64,000 nucleotides of DNA, from assembly GCF_000620505.1 (NCBI RefSeq), contig NZ_JIBC01000005.1:186001-250000 (forward strand), given 5' to 3'. Under the pieces are notes generated by a model. That model had not been told where the DNA came from. It ran no database searches and saw nothing but the letters and a program-made list of their open reading frames with translations. The position numbers and the translations under genes were made by a program. Below, in pieces: positions 55,372 to 64,000 of this stretch (its first letter is position 1; every line of letters starts with the position of its first letter). Source of the DNA: Sulfitobacter sp. 20_GPM-1509m (GTDB lineage: Bacteria; Pseudomonadota; Alphaproteobacteria; Rhodobacterales; Rhodobacteraceae).

Positions 55372-55425
55372 CATCTTGCCGGGTAAACTCCGGGGTGAGG
55401 CCGCAGGCCGAGGGGCAGCGCCCCT
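55372..55425. repeat. Dispersed intergenic repeat, copy 3
   Basis: Carries the complete consensus (CATCTTGCCGGGTAAACTCC, GGGGTGAGGCCGCAGG, CCGAGGGGCAGCGCCCCT). It fills the gap between the moxR operon end and the pbpC stop. Related to 14098-14150 and 47161-47199. Confidence 0.65.
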
Positions 55426-57433
55426 AATGCGCCACTTCAATCTCGACCGAGGCCGATTGCCCTGCCGCGTCCACCACCGAAATCCGGCTGAACCCGGCCC
55501 CGTCCAGCGCCAGCGCCACCTCGCGCTGTCGCAACCCCGCCGCCACGGGTGCGCCGTTCAGCAGGACGGTCAGCGGCAATTGCCCGCCCCGCATCTTCAC
55601 CGTCAGCCCGTCACCGCCTGCCAGCACCGCGCCGCTGGGGGGAAAGGCCACGGTCAGCGTATCCGCCGAACGCACCGCGCCAAAGCGCGCATCAAAGCGT
55701 TGCAGCGGCTGCGGCAGTCGCGCGGTGGGCACGATCAGCGTTTCGGGCGGGGGTGGCGGCAGCGGGTCACGGGCCGATTTCAGACGACCGAATGCTTCGA
55801 ACAGCACAGGTGCCGCCAGCCCGCCGCCAAAGGCGCCTGGCACCGGCGTGCCATCCGGCCGCCCCATCCACACACCGATCACGTGCCGCCCGTCATAGCC
55901 CACTGCCCATGCGTCGCGGTGCCCGTAGGAAGTCCCGGTCTTATAGGCCAGCCCGGTCACCCCCGCACCCGCAGGCGGCGGGATGTCGGACAGGATGTCG
56001 CCCACCTGCCACGCCGCTGTACGCCCCACGAGGCGGGCCAAGGGCGCTTGTGGCGCTTCGGCCTCAAGATGCAGGCGCGGCCCAGCGCCGCCTTCGGCCA
56101 GTGCCGCGTAAAGCTGTACCAGATCGCCCAGCGTCAGCCCGACACCGCCCAGCGCCACGGCCAGACCCGGCTGGCCCTGCACCACCGGCGTTGCCCCGCT
56201 GCGGCGCAGGGCCGCCATCAGGCGCGCGGGGCCAAGGGCTTCGGTCAGCGCCACGGGCGGAATGTTCAGCGACAGTTGCAAAGCCTGCCGCGCGGTGATG
56301 TCACCGCGAAACATGCCGTCAAAGTTCTGTGGCGCGTAGGTGCCAAAGGCGGTCGGGCGGTCGGGCATGATGGTTTCAGGATGCGCCAGCCCGCGATCAA
56401 AGGCCAGCGCATAGATCAAAGGTTTCAGCGTTGATCCGGGCGAACGCAGGGCGCGTGTCATGTCGACAAACCCCTGTGCGCCATCGCCATCCGCATAGTC
56501 CGCCGACCCGACCGAGGCGAGAATTTCTCCGGTCTGATGATCCGCCACCAGTATCGCCGTCGACACGCCGCGCGGCTGATCGCGCACCACGCGGGCGGCC
56601 AATGCCTCAAGCGCGCTTTGCAGGCGCGCGTTCAGGGTCGTGTCATGGCGCACCGTCAGCGGATCTGTGGCAATTAGGTGATCCCCCACATGCGGCGCAA
56701 GGCGCGGCATATCAGACATGCGCAACGGCACCGGCGCGTGGGTGGCGGGCAGGTCCAGACGCGCCAGAACGCGGTCGCGGGCGGCAAGGGCCGCTGCCCT
56801 ATTGCGGTCCGGGCGACGGCCTTCGGGTGCTTGGGGCAAGGCGATCAGCAGAGCCGATTCTGCCGGGGTCAGACGTTTCGGTGGTTTGGCGAACCATGCG
56901 CGGGTGCCCGACTGAATCCCCTCGACCGCGCCGCCATAGGGCGCATGTTGCAGATACAGCGTCAGGATCTGATCCTTGTCCAGCCGCCGCTCCAGCGCCC
57001 AGGCCACGCGCATCTGCCGCAGCTTACCCGCCCAGCGTCCGGTGCCGGAATTCTCCAGCAACCGCGCCACCTGCATCGTCAGGGTCGACCCGCCGGACAC
57101 CACATCGCCGTTCCACGCCGCCTGCCCCACGGCCCGCACCAGCGCCATCAGGTCAACGCCGTTGTGGCGGGCAAAGCGTTTGTCCTCGTAGGCGATCAGC
57201 ATCTGCACAAAGGTCGGATCGACATCCGCCAGCGCCACCGCTAGCCGCTGCCGCCCGTCCTCGACCGGATAGGCGCGCAGCAAGGTGCCGTCGCGCGCCC
57301 GCACCTCGACAGAGGTTTCCGCCAGCACCGGCGGCAACACCGTGGCCGCAACCCAATCGTCCCACGCATCGCGCAGGCCCGCAGTCAGGGCCAGCCCAAG
57401 CGCCAAGGCAATCAGGCTGCGTCCGCCGATCAT
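55424..57433 (-). CDS. pbpC: Penicillin-binding protein 1C
   Basis: A 669-residue bifunctional murein synthase. One N-terminal membrane segment; glycosyltransferase motifs EDKRF (Glu83) and GGSTLTMQVARLL at 114-126; transpeptidase motifs Ser334-Thr-Leu-Lys337 (SPGSTLKP), SLN and KTGTS; and a C-terminal PBP1C-type beta domain (LTVAFPPSGAVLAGGDGLTVKMRGG). It polymerises and cross-links glycan strands. Its ATG overlaps the stop of the A2M gene by four bases; A2M-pbpC is a known pair. Confidence 0.95.
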   Translation of the reverse strand: MIGGRSLIALALGLALTAGLRDAWDDWVAATVLPPVLAETSVEVRARDGTLLRAYPVEDGRQRLAVALADVDPTFVQMLIAYEDKRFARHNGVDLMALVRAVGQAAWNGDVVSGGSTLTMQVARLLENSGTGRWAGKLRQMRVAWALERRLDKDQILTLYLQHAPYGGAVEGIQSGTRAWFAKPPKRLTPAESALLIALPQAPEGRRPDRNRAAALAARDRVLARLDLPATHAPVPLRMSDMPRLAPHVGDHLIATDPLTVRHDTTLNARLQSALEALAARVVRDQPRGVSTAILVADHQTGEILASVGSADYADGDGAQGFVDMTRALRSPGSTLKPLIYALAFDRGLAHPETIMPDRPTAFGTYAPQNFDGMFRGDITARQALQLSLNIPPVALTEALGPARLMAALRRSGATPVVQGQPGLAVALGGVGLTLGDLVQLYAALAEGGAGPRLHLEAEAPQAPLARLVGRTAAWQVGDILSDIPPPAGAGVTGLAYKTGTSYGHRDAWAVGYDGRHVIGVWMGRPDGTPVPGAFGGGLAAPVLFEAFGRLKSARDPLPPPPPETLIVPTARLPQPLQRFDARFGAVRSADTLTVAFPPSGAVLAGGDGLTVKMRGGQLPLTVLLNGAPVAAGLRQREVALALDGAGFSRISVVDAAGQSASVEIEVAH

Positions 57434-60400
57434 GGCGTGACGGTCACGCGGCCCGTTTCCGTCACGGCGCGGTATTCGGGCCGGTACATATCCTGCACCA
57501 GCGCCGCCGGATGGTGATAGTCGCCCGGGCTGATCGCCCGCACCACATAGGCCAGCTGGAACGCCTCGTCGCCACGGTGATCCACCGCCGCCACAAAGCG
57601 TTCGGCGCGGAACTGGGCGGTTTCCGTATCGGCCAGCTTCAGCCAGTCCAGCGCACGAATATCACCCGACCGCAACAGGTTGGGGTTGTCGATCTCAAGC
57701 CCCGCAGGCAGCGCATCATCCACGATCAGACGCGCGCCGACTTCCTCGAAGGGCTGGATGGTCAGCACAACCACGCGCCGTTCGCCCGCGGCAAAGGGGC
57801 CGTCCGCCGGATCCCCCTGCAACGTGTAGTACTCACGCTTGATCGCATAGCCATAGCCGCCCGCCTCCGGCGCCACCAAAGGCACGCCGTAGGTTGTCAG
57901 CGTGACGTCCGTCGGCGCACCCGACACGTTGCGAATGCTGTGCGGCGTGCCGCCTGTCTCAAGCGTCTGGATCACCGGACCGCTGGCGGGCTGGTCGTCC
58001 ACCGTCAGGCCGGGATTGGCCGTGTCTTCGTTCAGCGCCTGCGCCGCCATGAGCACCTGCGCCGCCTCTTGCGTGGACAGGCTGCGGCTGGTGTTGCCGA
58101 TGCGGGCGGCCACGGCAGCGCGATCAATGGCGTTGCTGCCCGACAGGGCCGCCAGTTTCAGCACACCGGCGGCATCACGCAGCGGCGTGCCAAAATCCGA
58201 ACGCCAGCCGGTCGTTTCCCGCGCGCTTTGGTCCATCTGCGCGCTGGCCTTGGCGAACAACTGATCCGCGCGCAGCTGGTCGCCGTACATCGCCAGCGCC
58301 GCGCCCAGTTGGGCGGTCGCCAGCGGCGTGCCGAAATCGTCGCCCTTGGTGTCCGCATAGTACCGCAGATCGCCCATCGCCGCCGCCCCGTTGCGCGCCA
58401 GAACCAACAGCGCATAGGCGATGTCTTCGCCGCCCTCGTCAAAGTCAGGGGCGTAGTTCACGCGGTTCTTCAGGTTGTCGATGGCCAGATCATAGGCCAG
58501 ATCCGGCACGACAAACCCCTTGGCCCGCGCCTGGGTCAGGAAATCGGTCACGTAGACATCCAGCCAGAATTCACCCGATTGCGCGCGCCACAAGCCAAAG
58601 GCACCGTTGCTGTCCTGCCGCGCCAGAACGCGATTTACCGCGTCGTTGATACGCTTGGGCAGGTCGGTGATCCCTGCAGCAGGGGCAAAGTCGCTGAGGT
58701 ACAACAGCGGCAGCGCCGCCGAGGTGACCTGCTCCGTGCAGCCATAGGGATAGCGGTCCAGCTGCGTCAGCAGCCCCGGCACATCAAACCGCGCCAGCGG
58801 ACCCGCCGCCAGCGTCGCCCGTGCCGAGGCCGGTTGCAGACCTGCCAGCACGTTGTCGTCAAAGGTAAACGCCTCGCCCGCGCCAAGGCTGAACCGTCGA
58901 GTCGTGGCGGTTTCGGGGTCGGTCACCCGCACCCCCAGCGCCAGCGTCTTGGTCAGCACTTTGCCTTCCGGCGTCGTCAGGGTGACGGTCACGTCGTAGT
59001 CTCCCGCTTGCGACGCGGTCAGTGGCACGGTGATGCGCTGCGTGGCGCCCTCGGCCAGATCGAACGACGCAGGTGCCGCGCCAAGTTGCAATCCGTCCGA
59101 CGCCAGCGCCAACTGCACGGTGCCAGCCGGTCCGTCCGCATGGACCACGTCCAGCAACAACCGGCTGGTGTCGCCGGGGGCCAGGAAGCGGGGCAAGGCG
59201 GCTGTGACAACGACCGGATCGCGCGCCAGCACATCGGTTTGCGCCTGCCCGACCGAGGAGGCAGACCATGCAACGGCCATCAGCTTGATCGTGCCATTGA
59301 ACGCAGGTCGCGGAATGGTGACAGTTGCCGTACCATCAGCACCCACGGTGACGGGGCCGGTGAACCAAGACATCAGCTCTTCTGTCGGGGGCGGCGATTG
59401 CAGCCCATCCAGTCCGGCAGCGTCACCGCCCGAACGGACAACGCCCAGCGCGCCGTTCATGCCGTCGATCAGACGGCCATAGACATCACGCATTTCAACG
59501 CCCAACCGGCGTTGTCCAAAATAGTGGTCCGACGGGTCGGGGGCCTGATAATTCGTCAGGTTCAGTATCCCCACATCGACCGCGGCCAGCGTGACAAACG
59601 CAGTTTCGCCTGCGGTGATGCCATCGACCTGAATGGTCGCGTCAAAGCTGCCTTTCTGCCCGTCCACCGCCTCGGGTGCGGTGATATCGACAGCCAGTTG
59701 CCGCGCCGCGGGGTTCACGGCGGCATGGGCCACGCCCAGCGCGCGCGCCGGGTTCTGCCCCGCCTGCACGTCCATCGGGCGGATGACTGAAGCGGTGACA
59801 TAAGCCCCCGTGCCCCACTCTGCGCCCACGGTCAGCGGCACGATGTTTTCGCCCGCCGTCACCTCGACGACGCGGCGTTCGATCACGCGGTTCGACGCCA
59901 CGGTAATCAGCGCCGTGCCGTCATAGCGTGGGACCAGACGCAATTGCGCGGTGTCGCCCACGTCAAAGCTGTCGGCATTCAGCGACAGGTCCAGACGGTC
60001 GGGCGTGTCGGTGCCTTCGCCCGCACCATACCAGCCCGCATAGAAGTTGACCGACGACGCGACGTAAGGCGCGCCCGTGGACTCAACCACCAGTTCGTAT
60101 TCGCCCCACTCGGTCGCGGCCTGCACCTGCACCGGGTCCTGGCCCAGCGTTGCGGTGCCGGATGCCACGCGGATGCGGCGGGTGGTCGGTTCCCAGTTCC
60201 AGTTGCCGTACATCTGATACCACTGATACCGCGTCTCGACACGGTTCACGGTCCATTTCACCGGCAGCGATCCTTCTGTCGCGATCAGATCAAAGCTGGC
60301 CGATGACATCTCGGGCAGCACGTCGTCAAAGGCGGGATTGATCCCGATCATCACGCCCTCGGGCGCGATGGGGGCGGTGATCTGGCGTTCGACCGGGCGG

Positions 60401-62844
60401 CCCGATCCTTCCGCGACACGTACGGTCACGCGGGCTTGCAGCAACTGCCCCTCGGGGTCCACCTCCGGCAGCTCCAGCGGCAGGGTTGCATGGCCCTGCG
60501 CGTCGGTACGGGCGGCGTCCAGAAAGCGGGTGCGCGCCGAAAAGCGGGTGTCGTAGCGGCCAAAGCTGTAGCCGGGCCAATCGTCCAGCCCATCACGGCG
60601 CAGCACACGCACGTCGCCCTCGATCGCCAGATTGGCCCCTGCTGCACCAAACAGATAGCGCGCGTCGATTTTCAGGGGCGGCGTGTCTGTCAGACGCAGC
60701 GGCGCGTCGGGCAGGGTCAGGTCAAAGTCGATGCGTTCAGGCAGGAAATCCTCGACCAGAACGGTCTGGGTGGCCAATGGCGCGGCCTCCAGATCGGACT
60801 TCAGGTCCAACCGCCACGCACCGCGCGGCACGTCCATGCCCAGCGGCAGGTTGAACACATGCCCCCCGGCCTGTGCGTTGGTGGACAGCGTGCGGCTGTA
60901 TTCCACGCCATCGGGGCGCGTCAGGATTGCGGTCAGCGGCAGGCCTTGAATGGCATCCGCCGTGCCGTCACGGGTCAGCGCGGTGACGTTGATCACATCG
61001 CCCACGCGATAGGCCCCACGGTCGGTCGCCATGAACGTGTCGATGGGCGGCGCGGGCGGTCGGCCTTCGACGCCCCGGTCGGACAGGTCGAACGCCGGAT
61101 CGGTCAGCGGCAGGAACGCCATGTCCTCGGGGTTCTCATCATTGCCGATTTGCGCCACCAGCAGCGCCGGCGCGGATGCTCCGGTGCCACGCACCAGACC
61201 GGCATCAAAGGTGGCAAAGCCGTCGGCACCCGAGGTCACCTGCCCCAGCACCACGTTGGCCCGCGACACCAGCGTCAGGGTTACGCCCGACTGCGCCTGT
61301 GCCGTACCCAGAGAACGGGTCGATACGGTCAGCCCGTCGATACCCTGCCATGTGGACAGTCCCAGATCGGTCAGCACGAACCACTGGCTTGCCGTGGCAG
61401 CATCGTAATCCTCGACGTCCGGCTGACTGGCGGTCAGGACGTAAATGCCCGTGGGCTGCCCTGCCAGCGCCTCGCTCAGCGGCAGGCGGGTGGTGGTGTC
61501 GACGTTCAGATCATTCTTGACCTCGGCGGTGCCGGTCCAGACCTCTTGTGCGATCTCGTCGGCGAACTGACGGTCTTCGTAATAGGACATCGGAGCGCCG
61601 AAATAGCTTTCCTGAATGGCACGCAGCAGGTTGCGGTCGGACACGCGGCGCAGGGCCAGATCGACCTTTGGCATGTTCACGGTTTCAATCGGCAGGGCCG
61701 CATCGGCACTGCGCGGCAGCACGTAGGCGCGGCCCGGAAAACGTACAAGAGGAGCGCGATCTCGTACATAAAGGTTCAGCGTGACATCACGGGCCAGCGT
61801 TTCACCGCTGGCAGCGGGCAGGCCACTGCGAAAGGTCACCTCGTAGCGCGCGCCATGCTCAACCCCGTCCAGGCACAGTTGGCGGTCCTCGGCCTGAACC
61901 ACCAGCCCGTCCACGGCCACCCGCACGAAAGGTTCGTAGTCGACACCCGAAGCGGCCAGATCCTCGGAGAATTCGGCACAGATACGCGGGCTGGCGGCAT
62001 TGTTGTCCACACGGTGTTCGACCACGCGGAACCCGTATTTGCGGATCGCATCCTCAAGATCCCTGTCAATGTCGTCGCGCGGCTGGATGTCATAGGCCAG
62101 ACGCAGCGCGGGGATCATGTCACGGCCACGGTCCAAGGCTTCCAAGGCTTCGGCCATTCCTTGCAGTGCGGCGGCGCGGGCTCCGGCACCATCGGCACGC
62201 AGATAGGCGTTGATCGTCGCGGGCAGCGCCTCGCGGCGGGACTGGCGCCGGAAATCCGACGGGTCCGAATTGCCAAGGCGCAGACCGTGATAGGCCCAGT
62301 TTTCCCACAGATCACCCCGGTCGGTCAGCGCCAGCGCGGCGCCCATCCAGCGCATTCCGGTCACGCGGTTGTTCTGTGCGAAAGCCTTGGATGCGGCATC
62401 CAGCAATTGCTCGGCGCTGCGCCCGTTCACCGCAAAGCGGATCGAAAAGCCGTCAGCCAGTTCGCGGGCGGCTTTCAGGTCGCCATCGGAGAGAAAGGAC
62501 AGATCGCCCACACGCTCGGCCTGTTGGGCCAGCACGCGCGGATCGGTGGCGACCCGCTCGGCGGAAAAGGCCCCCTCGTAGGGTTTGCGGTCGGTCAGGG
62601 CGGATTTGGGAAAACAAGCGTTCGAGCGGCTGTTGAAGGTAAAGCCGACACAGGCGCCATCGGCGTCACAGGCTCTGGTACAGGCCGATTGCGTGGTGTC
62701 GAACAGCGGCGTCAGGTCCGCGCCGTAAAAGTCCACGTCGCGCGAATATACATACCGGTGATCGGGAATAATGTCCTGGGCAAGGGCAACTGAAACCCAT
62801 GACAGGATTGAAATTACGGATGCGATCAAAATGCGCGGCGTCAT
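57430..62844 (-). CDS. Alpha-2-macroglobulin family protein with PAN domain
   Basis: A 1804-residue protein. The signal peptide (MTPRILIASVISILSWVSVALA, cleavage about 22-23) has no lipobox, unlike the E. coli YfhM lipoprotein. A PAN/Apple-type domain at about 45-105 has paired cysteines (ACTRACDADGACVGFTFNSRSNACF). Then come the macroglobulin domains, and the thioester motif GCTEQ is at 1368-1372 (Cys1369). It is a periplasmic protease trap that covalently links attacking proteases. Together with pbpC it is thought to guard the wall during damage. The start ATG has GGAG before it. Confidence 0.93.
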   Translation of the reverse strand: MTPRILIASVISILSWVSVALAQDIIPDHRYVYSRDVDFYGADLTPLFDTTQSACTRACDADGACVGFTFNSRSNACFPKSALTDRKPYEGAFSAERVATDPRVLAQQAERVGDLSFLSDGDLKAARELADGFSIRFAVNGRSAEQLLDAASKAFAQNNRVTGMRWMGAALALTDRGDLWENWAYHGLRLGNSDPSDFRRQSRREALPATINAYLRADGAGARAAALQGMAEALEALDRGRDMIPALRLAYDIQPRDDIDRDLEDAIRKYGFRVVEHRVDNNAASPRICAEFSEDLAASGVDYEPFVRVAVDGLVVQAEDRQLCLDGVEHGARYEVTFRSGLPAASGETLARDVTLNLYVRDRAPLVRFPGRAYVLPRSADAALPIETVNMPKVDLALRRVSDRNLLRAIQESYFGAPMSYYEDRQFADEIAQEVWTGTAEVKNDLNVDTTTRLPLSEALAGQPTGIYVLTASQPDVEDYDAATASQWFVLTDLGLSTWQGIDGLTVSTRSLGTAQAQSGVTLTLVSRANVVLGQVTSGADGFATFDAGLVRGTGASAPALLVAQIGNDENPEDMAFLPLTDPAFDLSDRGVEGRPPAPPIDTFMATDRGAYRVGDVINVTALTRDGTADAIQGLPLTAILTRPDGVEYSRTLSTNAQAGGHVFNLPLGMDVPRGAWRLDLKSDLEAAPLATQTVLVEDFLPERIDFDLTLPDAPLRLTDTPPLKIDARYLFGAAGANLAIEGDVRVLRRDGLDDWPGYSFGRYDTRFSARTRFLDAARTDAQGHATLPLELPEVDPEGQLLQARVTVRVAEGSGRPVERQITAPIAPEGVMIGINPAFDDVLPEMSSASFDLIATEGSLPVKWTVNRVETRYQWYQMYGNWNWEPTTRRIRVASGTATLGQDPVQVQAATEWGEYELVVESTGAPYVASSVNFYAGWYGAGEGTDTPDRLDLSLNADSFDVGDTAQLRLVPRYDGTALITVASNRVIERRVVEVTAGENIVPLTVGAEWGTGAYVTASVIRPMDVQAGQNPARALGVAHAAVNPAARQLAVDITAPEAVDGQKGSFDATIQVDGITAGETAFVTLAAVDVGILNLTNYQAPDPSDHYFGQRRLGVEMRDVYGRLIDGMNGALGVVRSGGDAAGLDGLQSPPPTEELMSWFTGPVTVGADGTATVTIPRPAFNGTIKLMAVAWSASSVGQAQTDVLARDPVVVTAALPRFLAPGDTSRLLLDVVHADGPAGTVQLALASDGLQLGAAPASFDLAEGATQRITVPLTASQAGDYDVTVTLTTPEGKVLTKTLALGVRVTDPETATTRRFSLGAGEAFTFDDNVLAGLQPASARATLAAGPLARFDVPGLLTQLDRYPYGCTEQVTSAALPLLYLSDFAPAAGITDLPKRINDAVNRVLARQDSNGAFGLWRAQSGEFWLDVYVTDFLTQARAKGFVVPDLAYDLAIDNLKNRVNYAPDFDEGGEDIAYALLVLARNGAAAMGDLRYYADTKGDDFGTPLATAQLGAALAMYGDQLRADQLFAKASAQMDQSARETTGWRSDFGTPLRDAAGVLKLAALSGSNAIDRAAVAARIGNTSRSLSTQEAAQVLMAAQALNEDTANPGLTVDDQPASGPVIQTLETGGTPHSIRNVSGAPTDVTLTTYGVPLVAPEAGGYGYAIKREYYTLQGDPADGPFAAGERRVVVLTIQPFEEVGARLIVDDALPAGLEIDNPNLLRSGDIRALDWLKLADTETAQFRAERFVAAVDHRGDEAFQLAYVVRAISPGDYHHPAALVQDMYRPEYRAVTETGRVTVTP

Positions 62845-63100
62845 AATAGTCTCCAGGTCAATAGGCCCAAACCGTGCCATGCCGTCGGCCCTCTTGGCAA
62901 CGATTCATAGGGTGCCCCTTGGCTGGAATTCGCCCATTCCGTTCACATTTTCATGATCCCCCGAAAGCCCCGAAAACTGCCCGAAATGCGCCGATTCTAG
63001 CCCCGATCGCTTCGGATGGTCCTGATTTTAAGGCGTCCTTTACCCTGATGCGCGAAACCTGTTGGAGAACGGAATCTTTGCGGGTCTACACGGGGGCGCC
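62845..63100. other. Divergent promoter region between A2M and the histidine kinase
   Basis: A 256-bp gap between the A2M start and the histidine kinase start. Apart from an AT-rich run near 62930-62960 I see no clear promoter, terminator or repeat. Both promoters must be here. Confidence 0.4.
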
Positions 63101-64000
63101 ATGTCGCTGGCCAACAAACTGGCGGAAGAACGGCGCGGACGGCTGGCGGCCGAACGTCTGCTTGAACTCAAGCAATCCGAACTGGCGGCAGCACGGCGCA
63201 AGCTGGACCGCCACGCGCAGGAACTGAGCGACGAGATCAACGAGACCCGCGCAGAGGTCGCAACCGTGCGCGACGAGAACCTGCGCGTCAAATCCGACCT
63301 CAGCGTGGCCCACCACAAGGTCGAGGTCGCGGAGCGGCGGCTGTGGCATTCGATTGAAACGGTCACCGACGGGTTCGCCTTTTTCGACGACACCAACCAG
63401 ATGCTGGCGGCCAACCGCGCCTATCTGGCGATCTTCGACGGCATGGAGCTGATCCGTCCGGGGGTGAACTACATCACCATCCTTCAGGTGCTGACCGATG
63501 AGGGCATCGTGAACACAGGCGAGATGTCCCACGACGATTGGCGGACCATGATGACGGATCGTTGGATGGCACCCTATCCCGAACCCACCACGATCCGGTT
63601 GTGGAACGACCAATACGTCAAGCTGATCGACCGGCGCGGCCCCGGTGGCGACATTGTCTCGCTGGGGCTGAACATCACCTCGACCGTGGTCTACGAGGCG
63701 CGTTTGAAAGAGGCGCGCGAGGTTGCTGAATCGGCCAACCGCGCCAAATCCGCCTTTCTCGCGAACATGAGCCACGAGATTCGCACCCCCATGAACGGCG
63801 TGGTCGGCATGGCCGAACTGTTGACCGACACCGGCCTGAACGAAGAACAGCGCCTGTATGTCGACACCATCCGCAACTCGGGCGAGGCATTGCTGACCAT
63901 CATCAACGACGTTCTCGATTATTCCAAGATCGAGGCGGAGAAGCTGACCCTGTACCCCGAACCGTTTGACCTTGAGCGGTGCATTCACGAGGTCATCATG
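63101..64000 (+). CDS. PAS-domain hybrid-type sensor histidine kinase, 3' end cut by the window
   Basis: The visible 300 residues start [10 protein letters not shown], with an N-terminal coiled coil (about 5-80, heptads of Leu/Ala/Glu), a PAS domain at about 82-195 ([29 protein letters not shown]), and a HisKA domain with the phosphorylated His225 in [19 protein letters not shown]. No membrane segment is seen, so it is a cytoplasmic kinase. The sequence [10 protein letters not shown] and the normal length of this class suggest an ATPase domain and often a receiver domain beyond the window end. The start ATG follows a weak ribosome site. Confidence 0.88.
   Translation, partial: MSLANKLAEERRGRLAAERLLELKQSELAAARRKLDRHAQELSDEINETRAEVATVRDENLRVKSDLSVAHHKVEVAERRLWHSIETVTDGFAFFDDTNQMLAANRAYLAIFDGMELIRPGVNYITILQVLTDEGIVNTGEMSHDDWRTMMTDRWMAPYPEPTTIRLWNDQYVKLIDRRGPGGDIVSLGLNITSTVVYEARLKEAREVAESANRAKSAFLANMSHEIRTPMNGVVGMAELLTDTGLNEEQRLYVDTIRNSGEALLTIINDVLDYSKIEAEKLTLYPEPFDLERCIHEVIM

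Noticed and set aside
56431-59790. A long + strand open frame (1119 codons) opposite pbpC and A2M
   Set aside because: Low-complexity Arg/Ala/Pro composition and no domain; it is a shadow of well-supported minus-strand genes.
60436-62793. A 785-codon + strand open frame opposite A2M
   Set aside because: Same cause: antisense of a long GC-rich gene, with no known motif.

Overview
This 64-kb window is ordinary chromosomal sequence from a GC-rich alphaproteobacterium, almost certainly a member of the Roseobacter group (Rhodobacteraceae). The evidence is the family content: a DUF2794 protein, an MbfA-type iron exporter behind an Irr-like box, the conserved DUF6478-like protein, a complex-I NDUFS6-like zinc-finger protein, and a MoxR/DUF58/DUF4159 operon. 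Start codons often overlap the preceding stop (ATGA), and strongly biased third positions produce long antisense open frames. No rRNA, tRNA, IS element, prophage or CRISPR array was seen. The window opens just upstream of a complete gene and ends inside a sensor kinase.

Layout. 0-10 kb: a flavin/Fe-S oxidoreductase, small secreted and membrane proteins, a HpcH/HpaI aldolase, a DUF3095 cyclase-like protein, an MFS carrier, asd and a DUF4139 protein. 10.0-10.64 kb: the only long gene-free stretch, holding a tandem hairpin repeat and a structured, terminator-ended element that may be a non-coding RNA. 10.6-16.4 kb: beta-carbonic anhydrase, a His-less HPt-like protein, an M17 aminopeptidase with an NlpC/P60 hydrolase, DUF2794, and paaI-paaK. 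17-25 kb: a TetR regulator divergent from mbfA, an AEC carrier, then a tightly packed run fghA-sthA-yaiI-like-HAD-ornithine cyclodeaminase-alpha/beta hydrolase. 25-38 kb: MFS carrier, zapE, folC-accD, a CPBP protease coupled to a very unusual ABC-exporter-like protein, ilvD with an overlapping lipoprotein gene, and a pair of conserved unknowns.

38.4-64 kb: the gpmI-envC-ctpA operon on the minus strand, small zinc-binding and DUF genes, polA, a sugar/hydroxypyruvate isomerase-like gene, DUF1285, the moxR-DUF58-DUF4159-vWA operon, the convergent A2M-pbpC pair (alpha-2-macroglobulin plus PBP1C), and the start of a PAS histidine kinase. Much of this half concerns the cell envelope: cell-wall hydrolase activation and synthesis, periplasmic proteolysis and trapping of proteases, and MoxR-type maturation of membrane vWA proteins.

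The most unusual item is the 1032-residue protein at 31415-34513. It has an ABC exporter membrane domain, an ATPase domain that has lost every catalytic motif and gained an insert of about 320 residues, and a C-terminal cyclic-nucleotide-binding-type domain. It is translationally coupled to a CPBP intramembrane protease. Other leads are the structured intergenic RNA candidate at 10.44-10.63 kb, the iron-response palindrome over the mbfA promoter, mutually exclusive RNA stems in front of the NDUFS6-like gene, and the degenerate HPt protein.
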